Source: Limanda limanda
Taxonomy: Eukaryota > Chordata > Actinopteri > Pleuronectiformes > Pleuronectidae
Reading direction: 5' to 3'
NCBI RefSeq assembly: GCF_963576545.1
Contig: NW_026870466.1
Span: 186,001 to 250,000 of the forward strand
DNA length: 64,000 nt
The translations under genes and the position numbers were made by a program. Numbering within the stretch: the first letter of the stretch is position 1; each line of letters starts with the position of its first letter. The notes beneath the pieces were generated by a model, which saw nothing but the letters and a program-made list of their open reading frames with translations, was not told the DNA's origin and did not search any database. Below, one piece after another: positions 1 through 11,493 of the stretch.

Positions 1-124
1 CCTTCCGAAAGTCGGAGAAGCTCAAGGATGGTACCGATCGATGCGCGCAACCCCATTTAGTGGGGGTAGAGCCTACTTGCAAGTCTCTCCGACCTTCACA
101 AAAAAAGTTATTCAAGAATATCTC

Positions 125-279
125 CTCAGATTTGGGGGAATTTCGTCGGTCGACCTCTTCCGAAGGTCGTACAAGCTCGGGGATGGTACCAATCGATCCG
201 CAGGACCCAAATTAGTCCAGATGCAACCACTTTCCAAGTCTCTCCGACCTTCACAAAAAAAGTTATTCAAGAATATCTC
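125..279 (+). repeat. Representative B monomer, 155 bp, lacking telomeric repeats
   Basis: The first B unit lies between two A monomers. Its first 32 bp, beginning CTCAGATTTGGGGG, replace the 41-bp telomere-bearing head of A. The middle section aligns with A: TTCCGAA-GTCG, GGATGGTACC and ATCGAT are recognisable, followed by diverged sequence. The last 44 bp are identical to A. B alone contains GGTCGACC (a SalI core) and, in a subset, a PstI site made by a C-to-T change (GATCTGCAGG). B therefore looks like an ancient paralogue of A that lost, or never gained, the telomeric insert. The 104 copies always have A on both sides. Confidence 0.95.
151..169. other. Hairpin-forming inverted repeat in B, CGACCT / AGGTCG; representative
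   Basis: A 6-bp stem encloses the loop CTTCCGA, and its left arm overlaps the palindrome GGTCGACC. Loop variants exist (for example TTTCAAAGG in the B units that follow the landmarks at 861, 6180, 8433 and 25298), but the two arms stay complementary. Conservation could simply reflect recent common descent of the copies. Confidence 0.6.
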
Positions 280-462
280 TTTCTCCTATGTGCTTTCATC
301 CCTAACCCTAACCCTAACCCTTCCGAAAGTCGGAGAAGCTCAAGGATGGTACCGATCGATGCGCGCTACCCCATTTAGTGGGGGTAGAGCCTACTTGCAA
401 GTCTCTCCGACCTTCACAAAAAAAGTTATTCAAGAATATCTCTTTCTCCTATGTGCTTTCAT

Positions 463-483
463 CCCTAACCCTAACCCTAACCC
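463..483 (-). repeat. Embedded telomeric micro-array, (CCCTAA)3CCC; representative of about 274
   Basis: Every A monomer carries the array at the same offset. The + strand reads CCCTAA three times and then CCC, so the minus strand carries four GGG tracts joined by TTA. The motif is the TTAGGG-type telomere repeat. The array always lies in the same place with the same flanks, so it was copied along with the monomer and not added repeatedly by telomerase. Polarity is constant across the window. Confidence 0.95.
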
Positions 484-528
484 TTCCGAAAGTCGGAGAA
501 GCTCAAGGATGGTACCGATCGATGCGCG

Positions 529-550
529 CTACCCCATTTAGTGGGGGTAG
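529..550. other. Hairpin-forming inverted repeat in A, CTACCCC / GGGGTAG; representative
   Basis: The arms CTACCCC (529-535) and GGGGTAG (544-550) are perfectly complementary around an 8-nt loop, ATTTAGTG. Beyond them one G-A mismatch is followed by a further GC pair on each side. The element recurs in all A monomers with CTACCCC. In the CAACCCC subset the central T-A pair is lost and the stem shortens to ACCCC/GGGGT. A function is not known. Confidence 0.75.
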
Positions 551-561
551 AGCCTACTTGC

Positions 562-605
562 AAGTCTCTCCGACCTTCACAAAAAAAGTTATTCAAGAAT
601 ATCTC
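562..605. repeat. 44-bp box shared without change by A and B consensus; representative
   Basis: The box starts AAGTCTCTCC, contains CACAAAAAAAG, and ends AATATCTC. It closes every A and every B monomer, whereas the sequence just upstream differs strongly between the two. Variation is mostly confined to the poly-A region: A9 in place of CA7, A7TTT, A6GG and CCA6. It is the longest stretch of identity between the monomer types, so it is the likely place for A/B register exchange and a candidate protein-binding site. Confidence 0.8.
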
Positions 606-625
606 TTTCTCCTATGTGCTTTCAT

Positions 626-640
626 CCCTAACCCTAACCC
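626..640 (-). repeat. Two-unit telomeric variant, (CCCTAA)2CCC; first of 20
   Basis: This A monomer has one CCCTAA fewer, so the landmark interval is 157 bp. The other 19 arrays start at 5945, 8198, 10451, 12060, 13505, 15594, 17520, 18802, 22979, 23454, 25063, 27316, 27473, 31978, 32779, 34388, 35026, 42406 and 48987. Each is 15 bp long with three GGG tracts on the minus strand. The one at 23454 directly follows a B monomer and gives the 312-bp interval. None occurs in the last 15 kb, and no array has one unit or four or more. Confidence 0.93.
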
Positions 641-1589
641 TTCCGAAAGTCGGAGAAGCTCAAGGATGGTACCGATCGATGCGCGCTACCCCATTTAGTG
701 GGGGTAGAGCCTACTTGCAAGTCTCTCCGACCTTCACAAAAAAAGTTATTCAAGAATATCTCTTTCTCCTATGTGCTTTCATCCCTAACCCTAACCCTAA
801 CCCTTCCGAAAGTCGGAGAAGCTCAAGGATGGTACTGATCGATGCGCGCAACCCCATTTAGTGGGGGTAGAGCCTACTTGCAAGTCTCTCCGACCTTCAC
901 AAAAAAAGTTATTCAAGAATATCTCCTCAGATTTGGGGGAATTTCGTCGGTCGACCTCTTTCAAAGGTCGTACAAGCTCGGGGATGGTACCAATCGATCC
1001 GCAGGACCCAAATTAGTCCAGATGCAACCACTTTCCAAGTCTCTCCGACCTTCACAAAAAAAGTTATTCAAGAATATCTCTTTCTCCTATGTGCTTTCAT
1101 CCCTAACCCTAACCCTAACCCTTCCGAAAGTCGGAGAAGCTCAAGGATGGTACCGATCGATGCGCGCTACCCCATTTAGTGGGGGTAGAGCCTACTTGCA
1201 AGTCTCTCCGACCTTCACAAAAAAAGTTATTCAAGAATATCTCTTTCTCCTATGTGCTTTCATCCCTAACCCTAACCCTAACCCTTCCGAAAGTCGGAGA
1301 AGCTCAAGGATGGTACCGATCGATGCGCGCTACCCCATTTAGTGGGGGTAGAGCCTACTTGCAAGTCTCTCCGACCTTCACAAAAAAAGTTATTCAAGAA
1401 TATCTCTTTCTCCTATGTGCTTTCATCCCTAACCCTAACCCTAACCCTTCCGAAAGTCGGAGAAGCTCAAGGATGGTACCGATCGATGCGCGCTACCCCA
1501 TTTAGTGGGGGTAGAGCCTACTTGCAAGTCTCTCCGACCTTCACAAAAAAAGTTATTCAAGAATATCTCTTTCTCCTATGTGCTTTCAT

Positions 1590-1610
1590 CCCAAACCCTA
1601 ACCCTAACCC
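1590..1610 (-). repeat. Telomeric micro-array with a degenerate first unit (CCCAAA)
   Basis: The first unit reads CCCAAA because of a T-to-A change at 1593. The four C-tracts are intact. It is the only substitution inside a telomeric array that I noticed in the window. Confidence 0.85.
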
Positions 1611-1830
1611 TTCCGAAAGTCGGAGAAGCTCAAGGATGGTACTGATCGATGCGCGCTACCCCATTTAGTGGGGGTAAAGCCTACTTGCAAGTCTCTCCGA
1701 CCTTCACAAAAAAAGTTATTCAAGAATATCTCTTTCTCCTATGTGCTTTCATCCCTAACCCTAACCCTAACCCTTCCGAAAGTCGGAGAAGCTCAAGGAT
1801 GGTACTGATCGATGCGCGCAACCCCATTTA

Positions 1831-4800
1831 GTGGGGGTAGAGCCTACTTGCAAGTCTCTCCGACCTTCACAAAAAAAGTTATTCAAGAATATCTCCTCAG
1901 ATTTTGGGGGAATTTCGTCGGTCGACCTCTTCCGAAGGTCGTACAAGCTCGGGGATGGTACCAATCGATCTGCAGGACCCAAATTAGTCCAGATGCAACC
2001 ACTTTCCAAGTCTCTCCGACCTTCAAAAAAAAAGTTATTCAAGAATATCTCTTTCTCCTATGTGCTTTCATCCCTAACCCTAACCCTAACCCTTCCGAAA
2101 GTCGGAGAAGCTCAAGGATGGTACCGATCGATGCGCGCTACCCCATTTAGTGGGGGTAGAGCCTACTTGCAAGTCTCTCCGACCTTCACAAAAAAATTTA
2201 TTCAAGAATATCTCTTTCTCCTATGTGCTTTCATCCCTAACCCTAACCCTAACCCTTCCGAAAGTCGGAGAAGCTCAAGGATGGTACCGATCGATGCGCG
2301 CTACCCCATTTAGTGGGGGTAGAGCCTACTTGCAAGTCTCTCCGACCTTCACAAAAAAAGTTATTCAAGAATATCTCTTTCTCCTATGTGCTTTCATCCC
2401 TAACCCTAACCCTAACCCTTCCGAAAGTCGGAGAAGCTCAAGGATGGTACCGATCGATGCGCGCTACCCCATTTAGTGGGGGTAGAGCCTACTTGCAAGT
2501 CTCTCCGACCTTCACAAAAAAAGTTATTCAAGAATATCTCTTTCTCCTATGTGCTTTCATCCCTAACCCTAACCCTAACCCTTCCGAAAGTCGGAGAAGC
2601 TCAAGGATGGTACTGATCGATGCGCGCAACCCCATTTAGTGGGGGTAGAGCCTACTTGCAAGTCTCTCCGACCTTCACAAAAAAAGTTATTCAAGAATAT
2701 CTCCTCAGATTTGGGGGAATTTCGTCGGTCGACCTCTTCCGAAGGTCGTACAAGCTCGGGGATGGTACCAATCGATCCGCAGGACCCAAATTAGTCCAGA
2801 TGCAACCACTTTCCAAGTCTCTCCGACCTTCACAAAAAAAGTTATTCAAGAATATCTCTTTCTCCTATGTGCTTTCATCCCTAACCCTAACCCTAACCCT
2901 TCCGAAAGTCGGAGAAGCTCAAGGATGGTACCGATCGATGCGCGCTACCCCATTTAGTGGGGGTAGAGCCTACTTGCAAGTCTCTCCGACCTTCACAAAA
3001 AAAGTTATTCAAGAATATCTCTTTCTCCTATGTGCTTTCATCCCTAACCCTAACCCTAACCCTTCCGAAAGTCGGAGAAGCTCAAGGATGGTACCGATCG
3101 ATGCGCGCTACCCCATTTAGTGGGGGTAGAGCCTACTTGCAAGTCTCTCCGACCTTCACAAAAAAAGTTATTCAAGAATATCTCTTTCTCCTATGTGCTT
3201 TCATCCCTAACCCTAACCCTAACCCTTCCGAAAGTCGGAGAAGCTCAAGGATGGTACCGATCGATGCGCGCAACCCCATTTAGTGGGGGTAGAGCCTACT
3301 TGCAAGTCTCTCCGACCTTCACAAAAAAAGTTATTCAAGAATATCTCCTCAGATTTGGGGGAATTTCGTCGGTCGACCTCTTCCGAAGGTCGTACAAGCT
3401 CGGGGATGGTACCAATCGATCCGCAGTACCCAAATTAGTCCAGATGCAACCACTTTCCAAGTCTCTCCGACCTTCACAAAAAAAGTTATTCAAGAATATC
3501 TCTTTCTCCTATGTGCTTTCATCCCTAACCCTAACCCTAACCCTTCCGAAAGTCGGAGAAGCTCAAGGATGGTACTGATCGATGCGCGCTACCCCATTTA
3601 GTGGGGGTAGAGCCTACTTGCAAGTCTCTCCGACCTTCACAAAAAAAGTTATTCAAGAATATCTCTTTCTCCTATGTGCTTTCATCCCTAACCCTAACCC
3701 TAACCCTTCCGAAAGTCGGAGAAGCTCAAGGATGGTACCGATCGATGCGCGCTACCCCATTTAGTGGGGGTAGAGCCTACTTGCAAGTCTCTCCGACCTT
3801 CACAAAAAAAGTTATTCAAGAATATCTCTTTCTCCTATGTGCTTTCATCCCTAACCCTAACCCTAACCCTTCCGAAAGTCGGAGAAGCTCAAGGATGGTA
3901 CCGATCGATGCGCGCAACCCCATTTAGTGGGGGTAGAGCCTACTTGCAAGTCTCTCCGACCTTCACAAAAAAAGTTATTCAAGAATATCTCCTCAGATTT
4001 GGGGGAATTTCGTCGGTCGACCTCTTCCGAAGGTCGTACAAGCTCGGGGATGGTACCAATCGATCTGCAGGACCCAAATTAGTCCAGATGCAACCACTTT
4101 CCAAGTCTCTCCGACCTTCACAAAAAAAGTTATTCAAGAATATCTCTTTCTCCTATGTGCTTTCATCCCTAACCCTAACCCTAACCCTTCCGAAAGTCGG
4201 AGAAGCTCAAGGATGGTACTGATCGATGCGCGCTACCCCATTTAGTGGGGGTAGAGCCTACTTGCAAGTCTCTCCGACCTTCACAAAAAAAGTTATTCAA
4301 GAATATCTCTTTCTCCTATGTGCTTTCATCCCTAACCCTAACCCTAACCCTTCCGAAAGTCGGAGAAGCTCAAGGATGGTACCGATCGATGCGCGCTACC
4401 CCATTTAGTGGGGGTAGAGCCTACTTGCAAGTCTCTCCGACCTTCACAAAAAAAGTTATTCAAGAATATCTCTTTCTCCTATGTGCTTTCATCCCTAACC
4501 CTAACCCTAACCCTTCCGAAAGTCGGAGAAGCTCAAGGATGGTACCGATCGATGCGCGCTACCCCATTTAGTGGGGGTAGAGCCTACTTGCAAGTCTCTC
4601 CGACCTTCACAAAAAAAGTTATTCAAGAATATCTCTTTCTCCTATGTGCTTTCATCCCTAACCCTAACCCTAACCCTTCCGAAAGTCGGAGAAGCTCAAG
4701 GATGGTACTGATCGATGCGCGCTACCCCATTTAGTGGGGGTAGAGCCTACTTGCAAGTCTCTCCGACCTTCACAAAAAAAGTTATTCAAGAATATCTCTT

Positions 4801-4896
4801 TCTCCTATGTGCTTTCATCCCTAACCCTAACCCTAACCCTTCCGAAAGTCGGAGAAGCTCAAGGATGGTACTGATCGATGCGCGCAACCCCATTTA
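1831..4896. repeat. Expanded HOR relative, 3066 bp
   Basis: It starts with a B* unit (extra T in CAGATTTTGGGGG, 1896-2051) as the 2253-bp HOR does, but continues AAAA-B-AAA-B-AAA-B-AAAAA. No short telomeric form is present. A 644-bp step (2639 to 3283 to 3927) is repeated, which points to local duplication by unequal exchange. The B at 3348-3502 has a private G-to-T change (GCAGTACCC). Confidence 0.8.
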
Positions 4897-7149
4897 GTGG
4901 GGGTAGAGCCTACTTGCAAGTCTCTCCGACCTTCACAAAAAAAGTTATTCAAGAATATCTCCTCAGATTTTGGGGGAATTTCGTCGGTCGACCTCTTCCG
5001 AAGGTCGTACAAGCTCGGGGATGGTACCAATCGATCTGCAGGACCCAAATTAGTCCAGATGCAACCACTTTCCAAGTCTCTCCGACCTTCAAAAAAAAAG
5101 TTATTCAAGAATATCTCTTTCTCCTATGTGCTTTCATCCCTAACCCTAACCCTAACCCTTCCGAAAGTCGGAGAAGCTCAAGGATGGTACCGATCGATGC
5201 GCGCTACCCCATTTAGTGGGGGTAGAGCCTACTTGCAAGTCTCTCCGACCTTCACAAAAAAAGTTATTCAAGAATATCTCTTTCTCCTATGTGCTTTCAT
5301 CCCTAACCCTAACCCTAACCCTTCCGAAAGTCGGAGAAGCTCAAGGATGGTACCGATCGATGTGCGCAACCCCATTTAGTGGGGGTAGAGCCTACTTGCA
5401 AGTCTCTCCGACCTTCACAAAAAAAGTTATTCAAGAATATCTCCTCAGATTTGGGGGAATTTCGTCGGTCGACCTCTTCCGAAGGTCGTACAAGCTCGGG
5501 GATGGTACCAATCGATCCGCAGGACCCAAATTAGTCCAGATGCAACCACTTTCCAAGTCTCTCCGACCTTCACAAAAAAAGTTATTCAAGAATATCTCTT
5601 TCTCCTATGTGCTTTCATCCCTAACCCTAACCCTAACCCTTCCGAAAGTCGGAGAAGCTCAAGGATGGTACCGATCGATGCGCGCTACCCCATTTAGTGG
5701 GGGTAGAGCCTACTTGCAAGTCTCTCCGACCTTCACAAAAAAAGTTATTCAAGAATATCTCTTTCTCCTATGTGCTTTCATCCCTAACCCTAACCCTAAC
5801 CCTTCCGAAAGTCGGAGAAGCTCAAGGATGGTACCGATCGATGCGCGCTACCCCATTTAGTGGGGGTAGAGCCTACTTGCAAGTCTCTCCGACCTTCACA
5901 AAAAAAGTTATTCAAGAATATCTCTTTCTCCTATGTGCTTTCATCCCTAACCCTAACCCTTCCGAAAGTCGGAGAAGCTCAAGGATGGTACCGATCGATG
6001 CGCGCTACCCCATTTAGTGGGGGTAGAGCCTACTTGCAAGTCTCTCCGACCTTCACAAAAAAAGTTATTCAAGAATATCTCTTTCTCCTATGTGCTTTCA
6101 TCCCTAACCCTAACCCTAACCCTTCCGAAAGTCGGAGAAGCTCAAGGATGGTACTGATCGATGCGCGCAACCCCATTTAGTGGGGGTAGAGCCTACTTGC
6201 AAGTCTCTCCGACCTTCACAAAAAAAGTTATTCAAGAATATCTCCTCAGATTTGGGGGAATTTCGTCGGTCGACCTCTTTCAAAGGTCGTACAAGCTCGG
6301 GGATGGTACCAATCGATCCGCAGGACCCAAATTAGTCCAGATGCAACCACTTTCCAAGTCTCTCCGACCTTCACAAAAAAAGTTATTCAAGAATATCTCT
6401 TTCTCCTATGTGCTTTCATCCCTAACCCTAACCCTAACCCTTCCGAAAGTCGGAGAAGCTCAAGGATGGTACCGATCGATGCGCGCTACCCCATTTAGTG
6501 GGGGTAGAGCCTACTTGCAAGTCTCTCCGACCTTCACAAAAAAAGTTATTCAAGAATATCTCTTTCTCCTATGTGCTTTCATCCCTAACCCTAACCCTAA
6601 CCCTTCCGAAAGTCGGAGAAGCTCAAGGATGGTACCGATCGATGCGCGCTACCCCATTTAGTGGGGGTAGAGCCTACTTGCAAGTCTCTCCGACCTTCAC
6701 AAAAAAAGTTATTCAAGAATATCTCTTTCTCCTATGTGCTTTCATCCCTAACCCTAACCCTAACCCTTCCGAAAGTCGGAGAAGCTCAAGGATGGTACCG
6801 ATCGATGCGCGCTACCCCATTTAGTGGGGGTAGAGCCTACTTGCAAGTCTCTCCGACCTTCACAAAAAAAGTTATTCAAGAATATCTCTTTCTCCTATGT
6901 GCTTTCATCCCTAACCCTAACCCTAACCCTTCCGAAAGTCGGAGAAGCTCAAGGATGGTACTGATAGATGCGCGCTACCCCATTTAGTGGGGGTAAAGCC
7001 TACTTGCAAGTCTCTCCGACCTTCACAAAAAAAGTTATTCAAGAATATCTCTTTCTCCTATGTGCTTTCATCCCTAACCCTAACCCTAACCCTTCCGAAA
7101 GTCGGAGAAGCTCAAGGATGGTACTGATCGATGTGCGCAACCCCATTTA
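4897..7149. repeat. 2253-bp HOR, copy 1
   Basis: The order is B*-AA-B-AAaA-B-AAAAA, giving 11 A and 3 B monomers. The B* has the extra T and a PstI-creating CTGCAG. The third B carries TTTCAAAGG. The A unit near the right end has a private GATAGATG (C-to-A at 6966) that is shared with the next copy. Confidence 0.9.
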
Positions 7150-9402
7150 GTGGGGGTAGAGCCTACTTGCAAGTCTCTCCGACCTTCACAAAAAAAGTTA
7201 TTCAAGAATATCTCCTCAGATTTTGGGGGAATTTCGTCGGTCGACCTCTTCCGAAGGTCGTACAAGCTCGGGGATGGTACCAATCGATCTGCAGGACCCA
7301 AATTAGTCCAGATGCAACCACTTTCCAAGTCTCTCCGACCTTCAAAAAAAAAGTTATTCAAGAATATCTCTTTCTCCTATGTGCTTTCATCCCTAACCCT
7401 AACCCTAACCCTTCCGAAAGTCGGAGAAGCTCAAGGATGGTACCGATCGATGCGCGCTACCCCATTTAGTGGGGGTAGAGCCTACTTGCAAGTCTCTCCG
7501 ACCTTCACAAAAAAATTTATTCAAGAATATCTCTTTCTCCTATGTGCTTTCATCCCTAACCCTAACCCTAACCCTTCCGAAAGTCGGAGAAGCTCAAGGA
7601 TGGTACCGATCGATGTGCGCAACCCCATTTAGTGGGGGTAGAGCCTACTTGCAAGTCTCTCCGACCTTCACAAAAAAAGTTATTCAAGAATATCTCCTCA
7701 GATTTGGGGGAATTTCGTCGGTCGACCTCTTCCGAAGGTCGTACAAGCTCGGGGATGGTACCAATCGATCCGCAGGACCCAAATTAGTCCAGATGCAACC
7801 ACTTTCCAAGTCTCTCCGACCTTCACAAAAAAAGTTATTCAAGAATATCTCTTTCTCCTATGTGCTTTCATCCCTAACCCTAACCCTAACCCTTCCGAAA
7901 GTCGGAGAAGCTCAAGGATGGTACCGATCGATGCGCGCTACCCCATTTAGTGGGGGTAGAGCCTACTTGCAAGTCTCTCCGACCTTCACAAAAAAAGTTA
8001 TTCAAGAATATCTCTTTCTCCTATGTGCTTTCATCCCTAACCCTAACCCTAACCCTTCCGAAAGTCGGAGAAGCTCAAGGATGGTACCGATCGATGCGCG
8101 CTACCCCATTTAGTGGGGGTAGAGCCTACTTGCAAGTCTCTCCGACCTTCACAAAAAAAGTTATTCAAGAATATCTCTTTCTCCTATGTGCTTTCATCCC
8201 TAACCCTAACCCTTCCGAAAGTCGGAGAAGCTCAAGGATGGTACCGATCGATGCGCGCTACCCCATTTAGTGGGGGTAGAGCCTACTTGCAAGTCTCTCC
8301 GACCTTCACAAAAAAAGTTATTCAAGAATATCTCTTTCTCCTATGTGCTTTCATCCCTAACCCTAACCCTAACCCTTCCGAAAGTCGGAGAAGCTCAAGG
8401 ATGGTACTGATCGATGCGCGCAACCCCATTTAGTGGGGGTAGAGCCTACTTGCAAGTCTCTCCGACCTTCACAAAAAAAGTTATTCAAGAATATCTCCTC
8501 AGATTTGGGGGAATTTCGTCGGTCGACCTCTTTCAAAGGTCGTACAAGCTCGGGGATGGTACCAATCGATCCGCAGGACCCAAATTAGTCCAGATGCAAC
8601 CACTTTCCAAGTCTCTCCGACCTTCACAAAAAAAGTTATTCAAGAATATCTCTTTCTCCTATGTGCTTTCATCCCTAACCCTAACCCTAACCCTTCCGAA
8701 AGTCGGAGAAGCTCAAGGATGGTACCGATCGATGCGCGCTACCCCATTTAGTGGGGGTAGAGCCTACTTGCAAGTCTCTCCGACCTTCACAAAAAAAGTT
8801 ATTCAAGAATATCTCTTTCTCCTATGTGCTTTCATCCCTAACCCTAACCCTAACCCTTCCGAAAGTCGGAGAAGCTCAAGGATGGTACCGATCGATGCGC
8901 GCTACCCCATTTAGTGGGGGTAGAGCCTACTTGCAAGTCTCTCCGACCTTCACAAAAAAAGTTATTCAAGAATATCTCTTTCTCCTATGTGCTTTCATCC
9001 CTAACCCTAACCCTAACCCTTCCGAAAGTCGGAGAAGCTCAAGGATGGTACCGATCGATGCGCGCTACCCCATTTAGTGGGGGTAGAGCCTACTTGCAAG
9101 TCTCTCCGACCTTCACAAAAAAAGTTATTCAAGAATATCTCTTTCTCCTATGTGCTTTCATCCCTAACCCTAACCCTAACCCTTCCGAAAGTCGGAGAAG
9201 CTCAAGGATGGTACTGATAGATGCGCGCTACCCCATTTAGTGGGGGTAAAGCCTACTTGCAAGTCTCTCCGACCTTCACAAAAAAAGTTATTCAAGAATA
9301 TCTCTTTCTCCTATGTGCTTTCATCCCTAACCCTAACCCTAACCCTTCCGAAAGTCGGAGAAGCTCAAGGATGGTACTGATCGATGTGCGCAACCCCATT
9401 TA
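7150..9402. repeat. 2253-bp HOR, copy 2
   Basis: Monomer order and length are identical to copy 1. It shares GATAGATG (9219, exactly 2253 bp from 6966) and the A7TTT variant after B*. Such shared private changes show recent tandem duplication of the whole block. Confidence 0.9.
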
Positions 9403-11011
9403 GTGGGGGTAGAGCCTACTTGCAAGTCTCTCCGACCTTCACAAAAAAAGTTATTCAAGAATATCTCCTCAGATTTTGGGGGAATTTCGTCGGTCGACCT
9501 CTTCCGAAGGTCGTACAAGCTCGGGGATGGTACCAATCGATCTGCAGGACCCAAATTAGTCCAGATGCAACCACTTTCCAAGTCTCTCCGACCTTCAAAA
9601 AAAAAGTTATTCAAGAATATCTCTTTCTCCTATGTGCTTTCATCCCTAACCCTAACCCTAACCCTTCCGAAAGTCGGAGAAGCTCAAGGATGGTACCGAT
9701 CGATGCGCGCTACCCCATTTAGTGGGGGTAGAGCCTACTTGCAAGTCTCTCCGACCTTCACAAAAAAATTTATTCAAGAATATCTCTTTCTCCTATGTGC
9801 TTTCATCCCTAACCCTAACCCTAACCCTTCCGAAAGTCGGAGAAGCTCAAGGATGGTACCGATCGATGTGCGCAACCCCATTTAGTGGGGGTAGAGCCTA
9901 CTTGCAAGTCTCTCCGACCTTCACAAAAAAAGTTATTCAAGAATATCTCCTCAGATTTGGGGGAATTTCGTCGGTCGACCTCTTCCGAAGGTCGTACAAG
10001 CTCGGGGATGGTACCAATCGATCCGCAGGACCCAAATTAGTCCAGATGCAACCACTTTCCAAGTCTCTCCGACCTTCACAAAAAAAGTTATTCAAGAATA
10101 TCTCTTTCTCCTATGTGCTTTCATCCCTAACCCTAACCCTAACCCTTCCGAAAGTCGGAGAAGCTCAAGGATGGTACCGATCGATGCGCGCTACCCCATT
10201 TAGTGGGGGTAGAGCCTACTTGCAAGTCTCTCCGACCTTCACAAAAAAAGTTATTCAAGAATATCTCTTTCTCCTATGTGCTTTCATCCCTAACCCTAAC
10301 CCTAACCCTTCCGAAAGTCGGAGAAGCTCAAGGATGGTACCGATCGATGCGCGCTACCCCATTTAGTGGGGGTAGAGCCTACTTGCAAGTCTCTCCGACC
10401 TTCACAAAAAAAGTTATTCAAGAATATCTCTTTCTCCTATGTGCTTTCATCCCTAACCCTAACCCTTCCGAAAGTCGGAGAAGCTCAAGGATGGTACCGA
10501 TCGATGCGCGCTACCCCATTTAGTGGGGGTAGAGCCTACTTGCAAGTCTCTCCGACCTTCACAAAAAAAGTTATTCAAGAATATCTCTTTCTCCTATGTG
10601 CTTTCATCCCTAACCCTAACCCTAACCCTTCCGAAAGTCGGAGAAGCTCAAGGATGGTACCGATCGATGCGCGCTACCCCATTTAGTGGGGGTAGAGCCT
10701 ACTTGCAAGTCTCTCCGACCTTCACAAAAAAAGTTATTCAAGAATATCTCTTTCTCCTATGTGCTTTCATCCCTAACCCTAACCCTAACCCTTCCGAAAG
10801 TCGGAGAAGCTCAAGGATGGTACTGATCGATGCGCGCTACCCCATTTAGTGGGGGTAAAGCCTACTTGCAAGTCTCTCCGACCTTCACAAAAAAAGTTAT
10901 TCAAGAATATCTCTTTCTCCTATGTGCTTTCATCCCTAACCCTAACCCTAACCCTTCCGAAAGTCGGAGAAGCTCAAGGATGGTACTGATCGATGTGCGC
11001 AACCCCATTTA
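9403..11011. repeat. Truncated 2253-bp HOR, copy 3 (1609 bp)
   Basis: It begins like copy 2 but lacks 644 bp (one A+B and two A) at the right, leaving B*-AA-B-AAaAAA. The GATAGATG variant is absent here, with GATCGATG at the equivalent site. Confidence 0.85.
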
Positions 11012-11493
11012 GTGGGGGTAGAGCCTACTTGCAAGTCTCTCCGACCTTCACAAAAAAAGTTATTCAAGAATATCTCCTCAGATTTTGGGGGAATTTCGTC
11101 GGTCGACCTCTTCCGAAGGTCGTACAAGCTCGGGGATGGTACCAATCGATCTGCAGGACCCAAATTAGTCCAGATGCAACCACTTTCCAAGTCTCTCCGA
11201 CCTTCAAAAAAAAAGTTATTCAAGAATATCTCTTTCTCCTATGTGCTTTCATCCCTAACCCTAACCCTAACCCTTCCGAAAGTCGGAGAAGCTCAAGGAT
11301 GGTACCGATCGATGCGCGCTACCCCATTTAGTGGGGGTAGAGCCTACTTGCAAGTCTCTCCGACCTTCACAAAAAAATTTATTCAAGAATATCTCTTTCT
11401 CCTATGTGCTTTCATCCCTAACCCTAACCCTAACCCTTCCGAAAGTCGGAGAAGCTCAAGGATGGTACCGATCGATGTGCGCAACCCCATTTA
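11012..11493. repeat. Start of a fourth 2253-type copy, B*-AA (482 bp)
   Basis: The B* unit (11077-11232), its A9 tract and the following A7TTT monomer match the beginnings of the preceding copies. The pattern then changes to the 1445-bp HOR, so this marks a junction between two families. Confidence 0.8.

Larger units (their letters stand above)
443..605 (+). repeat. Representative A monomer, 163 bp, with telomeric insert
   Basis: This typical A unit runs from TTTCTCCTATG to AATATCTC. In order it holds an 11-bp pyrimidine-rich start and a short linker, the (CCCTAA)3CCC array at 463-483, an imperfect inverted repeat TCCGA-AAG-TCGGA at 485-497, and a KpnI site. Next come overlapping GATCGATG and GCGCGC motifs, a hairpin at 529-550, and the 44-bp box shared with B at 562-605. 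CpG is concentrated between the KpnI site and the hairpin. Variants mainly affect the CTACCCC/CAACCCC position, TACC/TACT, GCGCGC/GTGCGC and the A7 tract. Phase is arbitrary; I chose the junction where A and B sequences diverge. Confidence 0.95.
60..1830. repeat. Partial 2253-bp-family HOR copy (1771 bp)
   Basis: The monomer order after the first landmark is B-AAaA-B-AAAAA, where a is the two-unit telomeric form. Lengths and order match 5379-7149 exactly, so this is the right-hand 1771 bp of the 2253-bp HOR. The second B carries TTTCAAAGG, as in the equivalent position at 6180. Confidence 0.85.

Noticed and set aside
125..279. CENP-B box as evidence for a centromeric satellite
   Set aside because: TTCGTCGGTCGACC resembles the start of the box but lacks the required A and CGGG positions; no match was seen in A either.
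125..279. B as an inserted mobile element within A
   Set aside because: B aligns with A along its middle and 3' end, so it is a diverged monomer. No target-site duplication or terminal repeats flank it.
463..483. Terminal telomere tract
   Set aside because: No run exceeds three CCCTAA units, and each is embedded in the monomer with satellite on both sides.
529..560. RNA polymerase III A/B boxes or a tRNA-like gene
   Set aside because: TTTAGTGGGG matches only the end of an A box, and no GGTTCRANNCC-type B box follows. No cloverleaf could be drawn.
1767..2042. Recurring minus-strand 91-codon frame over B*
   Set aside because: It exists because the extra T of B* shifts a stop; it is absent over ordinary B units and is mere antisense of the repeat.
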